Of a DNA stretch of 64,000 bases, positions 30,961 through 45,817 are shown piece by piece. The first letter of the stretch is position 1, and each line of letters starts with the position of its first letter. The stretch is taken from the NCBI GenBank assembly GCA_014529385.2, contig CM043947.1, forward strand, positions 120,664,891 to 120,728,890. The letters run 5' to 3'. The translations under genes and the position numbers were made by a program. The stretch is from Adiantum capillus-veneris (Eukaryota; Streptophyta; Polypodiopsida; Polypodiales; Pteridaceae). Under the pieces are notes generated by a model, which searched no databases, had not been told where the DNA came from, and saw only the letters and a program-made list of their open reading frames with translations.

Positions 30961-31760
30961 ATTTCAAGACGATTCAGGGGACATTTTGTTGATGATGTTC
31001 TTCTTTATAATACGAATTTACAACAGCATAAGCCACAATTATATTCCGTCTTTTAAGCTTTTAGAGAGACAAATGTGCATGCAAACGTAGATAAAACTTC
31101 ATTGTGCGTGGCTAAGCCTGACTATTCAGGTCATATTTTTTTGCATTGGGGATCAAGATGGTCCCAAGAAGGTAGCAGTGATTTTAGCATGGCTAGTGTC
31201 ACAAGATGTGACATCTTCGAGATCTTTTCTTGGTTTAGCTAATTTTATCTTAAGTTTATTGAATTTTACTCTTTTATACCAGATCCTATGATTGATTTGT
31301 TGCAATTAAAAGCTCCCTTGGAGTGGACTAGTAGGCAACAAGAGAGCTTTGAACATTAAAACAAGTAGTGGCTTTAGATCTGGTGCTTAAAATGGTAGAT
31401 CTGCGAAAGCCTTTCAATCTACTCACGGATGCTTAAAATGGTAGATCTGGGAAAGACATTCAATCTACTCACTGATGCTTGTAGTATCGCTGCTAGTGCA
31501 GTACTTAGTCAAGATGGAAGGCGAGTAGCTTTTGAGTGCAAGAAGCTTTCGCCTCCACAATAAAAGTTGCTTGTTCACTAGTTGGAACTGTATGCTATTA
31601 TTCATCGTGTGGCATCATTATCTTTATGGCGGATAGTTAAAAGTTTACACGGATCATCATACCTTGAAGTATTAAGTCTCAACCAGATTTGAGAGGCCAA
31701 TACTGGCCATGAAGTATCAAAACGTTTCATACAAAACGAGTTTCAAAAATTGAACGATTT
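30950..31760 (+). pseudogene. Ty3/gypsy RT-RNase H relic
   Basis: The plus frames hold the RT catalytic box as FVDDVLLYN (about 30990) and an RNase H with FNLLTDACSIAASAVLSQDG (about 31455-31510), then RRVAFECKKLSPPQ and LELYAIIHRVASLSLW. A block of about 50 bp with AAAATGGTAGATCTG is duplicated at 31390 and 31437. Stops and frame changes are frequent. It belongs to a different gypsy lineage from element V (DACSIAASAV against DASGDCVGAV). Confidence 0.65.
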
Positions 31761-32348
31761 CACTATTTTATGGAACACCACAAAGGAAGTTTTGTCAAAA
31801 TCTTTGAGTGCCATGCCATAAATATGTATGCCTAGAGCTTACACTCATGATACTTGTACACGAAATCGACGTAAAAAGACTAGGAAGTTTAGTAATCCAC
31901 TTTGAAGTTAAAAGTTTGAATAATAACTACTTTCGAACAAGACCATGTGACTTAGACGTTAGTAGGAACTTGGAAGCATACATCACAGAACTTTGTTTAG
32001 CTTGTTGGAAGTCAAGATTTTATTTGAGTGAACAATTGTCTATTAGTATTGCAGTGTGATACAGTATCCTTGATGTCTGGACGTTTGTAAACTTCAAAGC
32101 CCTTGGGCATGATCCTTGTTTTTGTGTTTGGGTGTCTCAAAGTGGGACAATACTTTTGAGTGAGTGAAATATTTGGAACAACAGAGCCTATGGTTACCAT
32201 ATTTACAGATTGATGATGACCTCATACCTCCCACGTTGATGTCTGAGTACAGATGACATGGTTGCTGCAGCTTACAAACAGGTATTCCCCGTGCTTATAG
32301 CTTCTGTGGTACGCAAATTTTGAAGCAGATCATGCTTTATCTTTCCCC

Positions 32349-32379
<31 letters not shown>

Positions 32380-34959
32380 AACCCCTCAAATTAAACACCC
32401 GCACACACTCGTATGGTGACATGTGTATAAGTGGGTCCAAAACTTAAAACACAGATTTGTGTATCAATGTATGCTCACGTGCGCTTGTGGGGAATATTGG
32501 TCCCCAGTTAGACACCCACAAGTGATGGGCACTAACTACGGGTGGGGATGTCGCAGTCTTTAGTCAATACTAGGCAGAATGGAGCTGATGGCTATTTTGT
32601 TTTTTGGATGATGTAAAGGTGAATTTGGTCTCTTCCTAAGCTTGTTTGGTATATAATTATTATATATCCATGATGTTCTTATGTTTGTATGCACTTTGCA
32701 TGTATACTTCTGTATGTATTTTTGCACATTGGAGTGCCCTTTCTGTACATCCTGGTCCTTTGGGGAAAGAAACTATACAGAAGTTATTATGGAATGCCAC
32801 CATAGGTGATGTGTGAATCACCACTCAAAGGAATCTCCTCTGTTGGGCCTCAATGTGTAGTTCTGTAAAGTTGGGGCTCAATACATTTAGATGTATCGAT
32901 CAAGACATTTGCTTGGGGCTCAATACATTTGGTTGTATCCATCAAGAGTTGGGGCTTTCAAGGCAACAGAAAGCTATCAAGGAACCAGAGTAAGAGGAAC
33001 ATTAGCATTTTGTGTGTGCACACGCAAGCACTCTTTGTGTACACAACTGCCTGATTGTAGATAGAATAAGAATTTTTAACACCACAAGAAACAAAATTGT
33101 AAGAGACCAAAATTATAAGGGAACTTTCTATCACCAACGTATAGTAGATATGTTATCTCAGTTCCCTCTTGAGTAGGTCTTGAGTTCAAGCCCTGCCGGT
33201 TAGATCTTTGAGGTCTCTTGGGACCATGCAAATGTGCTACCACTTCTTGCCAATGCCTATGTTAGGTGCTAAATATTAATTGAAGCTTTTCATGGTTTAA
33301 ACCTAGGCTATACTAATTCAATACCATAGCACAACGTTTAATTTTGCAGCATGTAGCTTAATAGGCTGCTTCACTGTATTGTATTGTAGCTAGCATGGCC
33401 TTCATGCCATTTTCTTCACGATACTGGATAATACCTAGAAACTTTTGCAACATGCACAATTAAGCGGTACCACTACGTTGCCTTAAAGATTTATTTCCGT
33501 CTTCTCGCTCAAGTCTTTCTATTCATTGTATAAAGAGAAAGTTGCTATGTAAGTACACCTACAAGGTCTAAACTATTTCAGAGCCATGCTCCTAGTTTGT
33601 TGAGGAATTTCTCCTTTGCCTCATTTTACTATGGTTGATTATTACCGTTTGCTTTGTGAATTAAAGGATAAACTAATATTCACCAGGGGTAGAACTCGGT
33701 TGGTTTTTCATCTACAATTAATTTTTAGTAATGTTGAAAGCCGTAAATTTTTTCTTAATAGATAGTTATGCTATTAGCATATGGAAAAAAGTTATAATCG
33801 GCTTGTACGTGTCAATAATTCTATATCTTGACCAAAACCTTCAGCAATGCTACAAACAGAAATGCAATTATCTTTTATATCACAGAAAGAGCTCCGTACA
33901 TGACACTCTTGATATTCTTTCGCACTACAAGTTGCGGCTTGCCGATCTCTAATTATTCCAATCACATTTCTCACAAGGGCACATGTTTTTAATCAGTATG
34001 CCCGTAGTCATTAGTTCACATTACCGAGCTTTGTTGCAAAAGGTGTCTGTTTTCTTTCCCCCTGTGGAATCTCATACCTCATCCTCTTGTGTGTGCTAAG
34101 ACAAAACCAGAATTTGGTGCATAATATATGCTTTTGAAGAAGGCAGAGCTTGATCCTTGAAGCGAGCATATGAGTCTTTGCAGGCTGAGCGTGATAGAAA
34201 GTCTCGGACACATGCGCGGCCTGGAGATCGCGTATAATCAGCCTCCTACACTAGATAATTAATTTCAGCTCTCAGAGAGGCATGACAACTATGATCATTT
34301 CAAATTAGGAAAACCAAGATGAGAAGAGGTTCCTATATTGTGATCATCGAAAAATGTTAGAAAGAGCTTGTGTCATTCTCTTGCTATTAGCATTGCCATG
34401 CTAAGGTGCCACTTACTCTTGTTAAAGTGAGCCTTTTGCCTTAATGTAAAATCAATACAACCTTGTTCTCTAAGAATAAGATGTTGGTGTTGCTCAAAGA
34501 TTTAGGAAATGTAAAATTACGTGCATGCACTATTTTGTTTTTCACCATAAATGCAGGGAAGGTAAAAAGAACTTTATACGCATCTGTGTATTTACAACGA
34601 GACTTGCTATACTCGTCATGCATATAGCTGTTTAATGCCTTTTTCAGCGATCCTCAATGTGTCAGGAGGTAAGTTTTGGAGAATATGAGAGTCCGTGTCT
34701 ATTTGGGTTCTAAAATTGTCTCTTCAATAGAATGTTCATGAGAAACCAGCCTTATTGAATTCAACAATTCCAAAATTACAGACTTTTAGCCTACATTTCA
34801 AGTTTTTTTTTTATAAATAAAAACATTTGCATGAAATAAAAAGTTCTTTCAATTTTGGAAAAAGAATTGGAAGAATCCAAATTGTTTTCCTTTTCCTCAT
34901 ATGCTGCTAAAAGTGCTTTTCCTTGTGAAGATTAATTAAACTTAAAACCATGCTTTACA

Positions 34960-34963
<4 letters not shown>
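31761..34963. other. no supported gene; unassigned DNA
   Basis: Short frames only. A C/A homopolymer pair stands at about 32345-32381. A stretch near 33130-33300 has a B-box-like GAGTTCAAGCCCTGCC and could be a SINE relic. An exon-like phrase follows a TCTTTGCAG acceptor at about 34182. None can be raised to a gene. Confidence 0.4.

Positions 34964-35019
<56 letters not shown>
34964..35019. repeat. (AG)n microsatellite
   Basis: Uninterrupted AG dinucleotides, about 27 units. Confidence 0.95.
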
Positions 35020-36859
<1,840 letters not shown>

Positions 36860-36889
36860 TTCTCTTACCTTCTAACTGTCATGACTATC

Positions 36890-37180
36890 TTCAAGTTGGC
36901 ATGGCATGTGGGATCGTCCCCTATTATTGGGATGGGTGGGTACATAAAGATGCTACGTGGGTAGACAAGTTCGCTTGAAATTTGTCCATGCGTCCATGTG
37001 TAGGCGTGGACAAGTCCGCCTGAAATTTGTCCACCAGCCATTGAATTCGGCCACTGGCTTAAGACTTTCAACCACCGGCGATTGACTACCGGCCAACTGA
37101 CCGACCGTTTTTTGGTCACTTTCTGGCCACCTTCCGATCACAGTATTCTGACGAATATTTCCTAAAATTTTGTTGGGCTC
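36890..37180 (-). repeat. fragment of family D LTR
   Basis: The minus strand repeats phrases of the LTR at 46500-46780: GAAATATTCG, AGTTGGCCGGTAGTCAAT, GTGGCCGAATTCAATGGC and GCGGACTTGTC, in the same order. It is diverged and has no flanking LTR partner nearby, so it is a solo or truncated copy. Confidence 0.6.
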
Positions 37181-38143
37181 CTGAATTTACTCACTATTGG
37201 CTTCTCCTCATATGGGGAACTTTACAAATGTGAGAATAAAACATTACAAGGGGTGAATCAGTCTCCATAACACAAACCCCCGTTGAGCACGTAGATGTCG
37301 TCCTTAAGCCAGTCTTGGAATGAGGAGGAGAATTGGTTGATGCTGTGGAGGCTCTGTTAATTGAGATGGATATAATCCAAGAACACCTTACCAAAGTTTC
37401 TGATATGTATGCCCACTTGTTTGAAAGTGTGATGCCGATGAGTAATGTATCTCTCACCATGAGTATGCTTTTGATCCCATAGGTATCCTCTTTTAATTGA
37501 GCTCTGCCTCGCGAGGATGTAACTTCGACTCGTTTCTAATTTGATTCTCACATATTTCGGGGAAAAAAGAAAAAGACAGGCTTCAAAGCTAAGACGATGC
37601 ACTGCACCGGTCATCTAATCCCCCTTTGTTGCGTCAAATGGCTCCCCTTCCCCATGTCAGTACTTTATGCAATAATTTTTGAGTCTTGTAACACCTGATA
37701 GCTATCAATGGTACACACACACATACGAACTATACACAAAACCATGGTGCTTTCAATGCTGCACATGTACGTGCGCGCACAAACAAAACACACACTATAC
37801 ACAAGTTGTGGGCATCCCCTACTCAAATGGATCCTTACCTTAATGGACGGACATCCTCTCACTTACTTTGGCTCATAGAATCAATGCATTGACCCTGGCA
37901 AGTGGTTGGAACCAACTACTTGCCCCCCTCATAGTTCATTACATTGAACACGCAAGGTATTGACGTTGGGATTGTTTACTTCTCAGCAATGTCCCTACAT
38001 TTTTAAGAGGTTTTCGTTTTCAAAATGGACGAGTATCTAGCTAGCTGCTTGATTATCCTTCTTTGCTTGTTAATAGCCAAATAATAGGGTTGGGCATGCT
38101 TGGCTTTGTAGAGGTAGGTTCCAGCTGCTTCTTTCAAGGGCCC

Positions 38144-38151
38144 TCTCTCTC

Positions 38152-38234
<83 letters not shown>

Positions 38235-38290
38235 CATCTCTCACTCACACCTATCTCACCCATGTCGCGTTCTCTTTTCGTACACACATG

Positions 38291-38360
<70 letters not shown>
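38144..38360. repeat. compound (CT)n / (CA)n microsatellites
   Basis: CT runs at about 38142-38182, CA runs at 38184-38232 and about 38291-38360, separated by 55 bp. An apparent 186-codon frame across them (38063-38623) is His-Thr repeat followed by a basic tail. I do not accept it as a gene. Confidence 0.9.
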
Positions 38361-38364
<4 letters not shown>

Positions 38365-38639
38365 TAACACGCCTACACACACGTACACATATCAAACAAA
38401 CATAGCACGCCATACACACACACACAAGAAGAAGAAAACCGGGAAGCTTGGCAATCAACGCCCAACACAAAAAAGGAGAAAGACGACCAAATCACGTGGT
38501 GGCGACACCGAATCAAGAAATGACGGCAAAGCCATGCCTCGGCCCTGGCTAACGCGTTACACCGACGCACCAACAAAGCTCGCCATTCACCGGCATCTCG
38601 TCCACGAAGAATCTCCGGAGTAACATCCGTAGGGTATTA

Positions 38640-39275
38640 TTTTTTTCCCAGTTTCAAGCCAAAATCTTGTATAAAGAAACCAATCGTATATTGCCACCTC
38701 TCTCTAGGTGATGGTCAGAAAGGTCCACCTAGGAGATTTCATTTTAAAGTTCTCCTAAGACAAAGCAAGGGTCAACCATCCGGGACTCAACTCCTTGCTT
38801 TGTCTCTCCTTATTAGGGCCCTAACCTAATCAAATTATCCTAAACTAATGCAGCCTACACCTATAAAAGGGCATAGAGGGGGGAGCATTTTGAGGGATTC
38901 TGGGAGGAGGCCATTTAGGGCGGTACTTCAGCACGGGGTAACACTCTGGGAGTCATCACTTGAGAAGGAAGCCATACACACACCCTGGCTACAAGGGTCG
39001 CCACACACAAGAGTAGAATCTCCGTGTATATGGAATTTTCTCTAGAGAACGCACTATAGGCTGACTATCTCTCTCTATCTCTCTATCTCTCACTATTACC
39101 ATAGTCGCCAGCTCGTTGAAACTGAAGTTTTTGTAAATATCGCTTTGAATCAAGTTTCCCTCACATCCCGAGGGGTTTTCATCACCTACATCTCTCTCTC
39201 TCTCTATGGTGTGCAGTATTTGTGCTATTTTAAATCACCGTTGTTTGCATCCTAACCGCTCCAAGCTAGGTGGTG
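38640..39275 (+). repeat. LTR-like segment with TATA box
   Basis: ACCTATAAAAGGGC (about 38860) is a good TATA box. The downstream CCGAGGGGTTTTCATCACC and GCATCCTAACCG resemble the U5 ends of plant copia-type LTRs. Upstream, AGACAAAGCAAGG and CCTTGCTTTGTCT (about 38757-38806) form a 13-bp perfect inverted repeat. No coding region follows, so it is a solo or truncated LTR, and its limits are approximate. Confidence 0.45.
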
Positions 39276-39365
39276 GGCCCCTTTCATTTCACATGACCAG
39301 CTTGGCATGCACGGTTCTGACGTAGGGGCCATCGGGGTCCGTTTTGCACTTTGCACCTGCCAGTG

Positions 39366-39950
39366 ATTATGAATCTGTCTCAACACAGAGCCAAGGTTAA
39401 AGGGGTCCAAATGAGAGAAGGTATATTAAAGAGCAATGCTACCTAATGGAGCTTAAAGACCTTAGGGTTAGCTTCATTAAAGACCTCCAAAAGTTAATGT
39501 TAAAAAGTCCTTTGACCTTAGGCAAGACCTTAGGCAAGCTAGACCTTGAGGTGGGAACCCTACCCAAACATGAGGTGCTTGTCGGCTTGCAAACTAAAGT
39601 GCTTAAAATGTTTGTGGGAACCTTGCCCAAATCTTGAGGTGATTTTTATGCTTAGAATTACTAAGGTTCTTAAAGTGTTCAATTCAAAGATAAACTCTCA
39701 TAGCATCAACCGTTTCCATGCTTGATTGACTAAGTGCTTGAAGTATTCAATTCAAACCAAATGTCTTAAGAAGCATAAAAGACACATGTTCAAATGATCC
39801 TCTACATGTGGCCCTCATGATGTGCTTGAATCTTATTGGATAGGTTTTAAAGGGGTCCAATGAGAATCTAGATGCATAAAAATAAATAATTAAGTTCTTT
39901 TTCTCAAAGAGAAAAAAGAGAACACATGTCCAAATGAAATAATTAAATAA

Positions 39951-39993
<43 letters not shown>

Positions 39994-40734
39994 CCCAGCA
40001 TGAGAGGGGGGTATACTCTCCCCCCCCCTCCCTCCCCCCCCCACACACACACACACATTCTCTCATTGTGTGGAGTGCAAAGTGCAAGAGCTCCATCTCC
40101 TTCTCCACGCTTGTTGAGAAGTGGGGAGCTACACTCTTGGCTATGGAATGCAAATCCAACCAAGAGCCATGCTACAATGCTTAAGCTTGCCATCTTCTTC
40201 ATCTTCATTACTATGATATTATGCTATGCTAAGCAAGAAGAGTGATGATAAGTGAGGAACTATTTTTTTCTCCTATGGATGCTTCTTCTTCCTCTTCCCT
40301 ACCCTTATTCCCCGCTAGCTCTCTCCACCTTCGAAGGTGTTTGAGGCCTTAGGACTGCGGCTTGGGATAGTTAACACTTTTTGAAAAGTTTATGGTATGC
40401 TTGTGATGCATGAAGCTTTCCATCTCCATTGCATCACCTAGGTCACAAGGAACACAAAAATTTTATTGTATCAAGTCTCTCTTGATAGAAGAATCTATAA
40501 TACAAATGCCTTTTGGAGGGGGGACAGTAAATCCGGTCCTCAACTATTGTCATGTTCTCTAATACTCTCTCTCTTGCAAAAGTATTGTTCATGCCAAGTT
40601 AATTAAGTACTATGTTTATGTTGCTACCATCAATTAAGTTCACCCTCTATGTTCTCAAAGTAATCTCACAAAATAACTCACTCAAATTCTCTTAGTTCCG
40701 CTATTCTCAAAGTTCATAGGCCATTTCTATTACA
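39366..40734 (+). repeat. LTR-C 5' copy (5' truncated)
   Basis: Similarity to the 3' copy begins at ATCTGTCTCAACACA (39371) and runs to the primer site. It includes an AG tract (39955-39989) that is also present in the 3' copy at 45096-45146 with a different length. Confidence 0.75.
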
Positions 40735-41106
40735 TTGGTATCAGAGCATTTGGTTTCTCTTTTCTTGCTTAAGAAGAGAGGTCCTTAAGTAGCCTATTTA
40801 TGGTTGATTTTTTTAATTATATTAGGGTAAGTGGGACTCGGGTCTATTATCAATTTTGTGGAGCCCACTATGTGGGATATGGTGCACACCTCGACAGCTT
40901 TGGTCTTAATAATGGGGTCTTTTTAGACTTTCCTACGGCTTCATCATTATTGAGCCATAAGAAGTCCAAAAGAAGATATCCCTTGGCAATTCTGCTATGT
41001 TAGACCCACCCTACTACTCTCTATAATTAACCAATTCGAACCGTGGGTGTAGATACTTAAGTGCTTATTTTCAAAGGCTAAGAGGAGTAGCAACTAAGGT
41101 TTTGAA

Positions 41107-42115
41107 TTGCCAAAGAATACACTAAGTAAACACATAAGTATAATTAGCATTGCTGACAATAACCAAGAGAGTAGAATGAACATTGATAACTTTGATTTTG
41201 CATATGAAGGTGCTAATGATGAGGCCTCCATGTTTATCAGTTATCTTATTACTAGGTTGCATCAAGCTATGGACAACCCTACTTTGCAAGCCAAAGTTAA
41301 CAACTTCGTGCTTATGGGATTTCCCTTCCTCTCCAAGAGGAGAGAGAGCTTAGGAGGCCTCTTGATGAGACCCCCAAAAGAAGACTCTCTCCCATACGAG
41401 AGGAGGAATCCAAAGAGCAAAAAAACAATGAATCCCTAAGTTCCTCTGAAGATGTGGCTCCACAAAGACAGCGATCTAAACAATCGCCAACTTCTCGCAT
41501 GAGGAAACGATCAACACACAGTCCTTCTCCTCGTCACTCCGAAAGGGAAGAGAGGAAACAAAGGTAAAAAAAAGGTCACCCTCTGCTCCTTCTTCTTCAC
41601 CTCCTCCTCTCCCAACGAAAGCTATGGCTATTCTCCTAGAGAATACAAGAGGGGAGGACATCGCAAATCATACCCTGCATGACGAAGATCACAAAAGATC
41701 AAGAAGTTCAAAGAGGGAGGAAAGAGTATCTATTTTCTCACTTATGATGGCACCTTTGGTGCCACCGACAAAGTATTGTCCTTCATCCAACAATTTGATA
41801 CATCCTTTGGAGACAAGGGCTTCACGGAGTCCTCCAAGCTACGCCATGTAGCTATGCGCTTCCAAAAATTGGCTCGTCAATGGTGGGCTAGCCTTCGTGG
41901 CAACGATGAAGCCCCAAAGACATGAAAAACTCTACGAGTTTCCATCATGAGGCAATTCCTTGCAAGCGATGCAAATGACAAAGTACTTACCGAATAGCAC
42001 AATTTGAAGCTTCTCTCATATGAGTCTATTCACAAATATGTGGACAAGTTTTGGGATTTACATCTCAAGGCTAGTGTCTTCCAAAAGATAGACTTCCCCG
42101 AGCAAACAATTTTGT
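41107..42115 (+). pseudogene. element C: Gag relic
   Basis: An open start (41107) gives an acidic N-terminus, then a Ser/Arg/Pro-rich linker. The capsid core follows in shifting frames: FQKLARQWWASLRGNDEAPK (about 41850-41920), RVSIMRQFLASDANDKVLTE, and HKYVDKFWDLHLKASVFQKI (about 42030-42090). The text then runs directly into reverse transcriptase. The zinc knuckle, protease and the first half of RT are deleted. Confidence 0.65.
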
Positions 42116-42179
42116 GCGGGATCACCTGAAGAAATGGCCGAAAATGTCAACTCCCAACGGCCTGGTTTTATCACCGAAG

Positions 42180-43030
42180 AAAATATTTAGACCCTACCAC
42201 AAGTTCATTGGAGTGTTCTTTGATGATATCATCATCTACTCCAAGTCCTTGGAGGAACACAAGCAACATCTCCAAGTGATTTTTCAAGCATTGAGGGAGA
42301 ACAAGCTTTTTCTCAAACAAAAGAAAAGCAAATTTTTTCTTTAAGAGATTCAATAATTAGGTCATAATATTTCTCAAGATGGTATTTTTATGCATCCATT
42401 GAAGTTAGAGGTAATAAAAGCATGGCCTAATCCAAGGAATCCACATGAACTAAGAAGCTTTATTGGTATATGTGCATACTATAGACGCTTCATAGGAAAT
42501 ATCAAGACCATTACATGACTTAACAAAGAAGAAATTTTAAGTATTCATGGACTGCTAAGGAGAAAAATGCTTTTGACAAGCTCAAAGAGAAGCTTACCTC
42601 TCAACGAGTCCTCATGCTTCCGGATCTCTCAAAGCCAGCTGAGGTCCAATGTGATGCTTGTGGTGATTGCCTTGGAGCAGTCTTGATTCAACAAGAGCAT
42701 GCCATAGCATATGAGAGCCGGAGGCTATACTAATGAACCAGTCTTGGGCATTTATGAAAAAGAGGTTTTAGCTGTTCTACATACCTTAGACACATGGAAG
42801 CACTATTTATTGGGGACTCCATTCGTTTTACGAAAAGACCACCAAAGTCTCAAGTACTTCATGACGCAAATCAAGCTTTCTGAAAAACAAATGAGGTGGA
42901 AAAATTTTATTTCGCAATTTTAATTTTCATATTGCTCACATTGCTGGCAAGCACAATCAAGTGGTCAATGCACTTTCACGACGACCAAAAGTCAATGCGG
43001 TGTCTATAGCAACTCACAATGATCTATCTT
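42180..43030 (+). pseudogene. element C: RT (C-terminal) and RNase H relic
   Basis: The frame 42114-42344 has FIGVFFDDIIIYSKSLEEHK, the RT catalytic FxDD box. In other frames follow LGHNISQDGIFMHPLKLEVI, ELRSFIGICAYYRRFIGNIK, then RNase H with YEKEVLAVLHTLDTWKHYLL and FVLRKDHQSLKYFMTQIKLS. It resembles element V's polymerase closely (the same FFDD variant), but it is from another, much older copy. Confidence 0.75.
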
Positions 43031-43079
43031 CTATGATAGATGAGTATGCTATTGACCTTGACGTTAAAGATGTTATCCA

Positions 43080-43994
43080 TGGGAATACGGGAATATGGAC
43101 AATAGTCGACAGGTTTAGCAAGCAAGCACACTTTATTCCTGTCAAAAAGACTATTAAGGCATACCAAATGGCAACCATCTTCATATCTCAGATTTTCAAA
43201 CACCATGGATTACCAACATCCATCGTGTCAGATAGAGATCCTAGAATGACCCGTAATTTTTGGAAAGGTCTCTTTAAAAATCTAGGTACGAGATTGAATT
43301 TCTCTTCGGCCTATCAGATGGCCAAAGTGAGATAGCCAATCTTACAATACTCAATCTACTAAAACTTATGTTATAGAAGTAGATCAATGCTCACAATGGG
43401 AGAAATACTTACCCCTTGTAGAGTATGCGTACAATAATATTGTCCACTACTACAAGAAAAGCACCTTTTGAGATCATAGAGGGAAGACCTAAAAATCCCT
43501 TGCTACTTAAAGTACATGGGAAGATCTTCACCACTGATCAGTATAGCCGTGACCTACAAGAATCTTTTCAAAAGGTTAAGGAGGCTATATCCATCTCTCA
43601 ACAAGGCGAAAAAGATGTTGCTGACAAGAAATGATTGGGTCTTACTTAAGTTTCCCAAGGCTCGATTAAGACAAAAAACGGGCCATCAAAAGTATTATGC
43701 TAAAGTAGCAAGCCAATCAATGGCATGGCTTATCAACTCAAGTTGCCCAACCATTGGCTCATACACAATGCTTTTCATGTGAGCCTACTTAAGCTCTACA
43801 AAGGAGAGCCACCAAGAAAACCAATTATTGGAAGACCATTCCAGAAATCGAAGACCAAAAAGAGGTGCTACAACCCAAAGCAATCCTTTGGCATGAAGAC
43901 AAGGTACTACGGCATGGTAATATTATCGGACGGTATCTTTATTAAGTTCAAAAATTATCCTTTTGAAGATGCTATATGGATGCAAGGACTGTAG
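43080..43994 (+). pseudogene. element C: integrase relic with chromodomain-like tail
   Basis: IWTIVDRFSKQAHFIPVKKT and KHHGLPTSIVSDRDPRMTRN are parts of the integrase core (D,D of DDE). NDWVLLKFPKARLRQKTGHQ and PNHWLIHNAFHVSLLKLYKG are the C-terminal module. FIKFKNYPFEDAIWMQGL at the end is chromodomain-like. The zinc-binding H2C2 part and the start of the core are deleted, and frame changes occur at about 43335, 43640 and 43780. Confidence 0.75.
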
Positions 43995-44390
43995 CTTAAA
44001 GATAGTATGAACCTTGTCTCAATGTTGCACTAGAGTAAGCAAATGTAAATGCTTTCTAAATGAACAATGTTTTTGTCTTATAAGACTAATCATTTTTTGT
44101 GCACAAATTTAAATAATATGCATGCTTAGAATCATGTTTGTGATGACGACGTCATTCAAACACCAAGTATAATTTGTCACTCTACTATGGGAGTATGATA
44201 TGGACTAAAGATCAGACATGCTTGCGGCAGCTACATCTCCCAAGCACCAAATGGACTAGTCATCCATTCTGGAATGATGTCGTAGGGTGAAAAGGGATCC
44301 TCTACCCGCTAAGAAACGTAGACTAATAACTAAGACTTTATCTCTTCTACCTCATAGTCGAGGATGACTCTGATTTCAAGAGAGAGGTAA

Positions 44391-45092
44391 TGTCATAAAA
44401 TCTAATATCTAACCAATCCAAATGATTTTCTCATATTAAACTGACCATTTAATGTGGGAGAATAAACAGGAACAAGGGTTAGAATATAGACATGTGCTTA
44501 TGGATCTGTCTCAACACAACAGGGCCAAGGTTAAAGGGGTAAGGTTAAAGGGGTCCAAATGAGAGATGGTTTGTTAAAGAGCAATGCTACCTAATGGAGC
44601 TTAAGGACCTTAGATTTAGCTTCACTAAAGACCTCCAAAAGATAGTGTTAAAAGTCCTTTGACCTTAGGAGAGCTAGGACTGACCTTGAGGTGGGAACCC
44701 TACCCAAGCATGAGGTGCTTGTCGGCTTGCTAACTAAAGTGCTTAAAATGGTTGTGGAAACCTTGCCCAAAGCTTGAGGTGATTTTTATGCTTAGAACGA
44801 CTAAGATTCTTGAAGTGTTCAATTCAAAGATAAACTCTCAAGAGGCATCAACGATTTTCGTGCTTGATTGACTAAGTGCTTGAAGTATTCAATTCAAACC
44901 AAATGACTTAAGAACCATAAAAGACACATGTTCAAATGATCCTCCACATGTGGCCCTCATGATGTGCTTGAATCCTATTGGATAGGTTTTAAAGAGGTCC
45001 AATGAGAATGTAGATGCATAAAAATAAATAATTAAGTTCTTTCTCTCAAAGAGGAAAAAGAAGACACATGTCCAAATGAAATATTCAAATAA

Positions 45093-45149
<57 letters not shown>

Positions 45150-45647
45150 CCAAGCATGAGAGAGGAGCATACTCTCCCACACACATGCACACAAATTCTC
45201 TCATTGTGTGGAATGCAAAGTACAAGAGCTCCATATCCTTCTCCAAGCTTGTTGAGAAGTGGAGAGCCTACACCAACACTCTTGGCTATGAAATGCAAAT
45301 CCAACCAAGAGCCATGCTTCAATGCTTTCCATCTTCTTCATCTTCATTACTATGCTATTATGTTATGCTAAGCAAGAAGAGTGATGATAAGTGAGTAACT
45401 ATTTCTTTCTCCTATGGATGATTCTTCCTCCTCTTCCCTACCCTCATTCCCCGCTAACTCTCTCCACCTTCGAAGGTGTTTGAGGCCTTGGGATACTTAA
45501 TGCTTTTTGCAAATTTTATGGTATGCTTGTGATGCATGAAGCTTTCCATCTTCATTGCATCACCTAGGTCACAAGGAACACAAAGATTGTATTGTATCAA
45601 GTCTCTCTTAATGGGAGAATCTATAATACAAAAGCCTTTTGGAGGGG
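44391..45647 (+). repeat. LTR-C 3' copy (3' truncated)
   Basis: It begins TGTCATAAAATC after the purine tract. It stops at CTTTTGGAGGGG, about 215 bp before the end seen in the 5' copy. The AG tract lies at about 45096-45146. Confidence 0.75.
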
Positions 45648-45766
45648 CGGGGGACCGAGTCCGAGAACAAAGAGGAAGAGGAAGGGGCCGCCATGTGTAC
45701 AAAGGAGTGGGCGGGCCCGTTTCAAGGCCGACCAAGAAAAGTCAAAGGCCAAGGGGAAGGTCCCAT

Positions 45767-45817
<51 letters not shown>

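Larger units (their letters stand above)
39366..45647 (+). mobile_element. element C: degenerate Ty3/gypsy element with chromodomain-like end
   Basis: The 5' LTR lacks its start and the 3' LTR lacks its end, so no target duplication can be read. The primer site (TGGTATCAGAGC, 40736-40747) and purine tract (AAGAGAGAGGTAA, before 44391) are in place. Gag, RT, RNase H, integrase and the integrase tail are present as fragments in order, with internal deletions. Confidence 0.75.

Noticed and set aside
38063-38623. 186-codon frame ending in a basic tail
   Set aside because: Mostly His-Thr repeat; the basic tail is not conserved in anything recognised and the frame depends on the CA tract.
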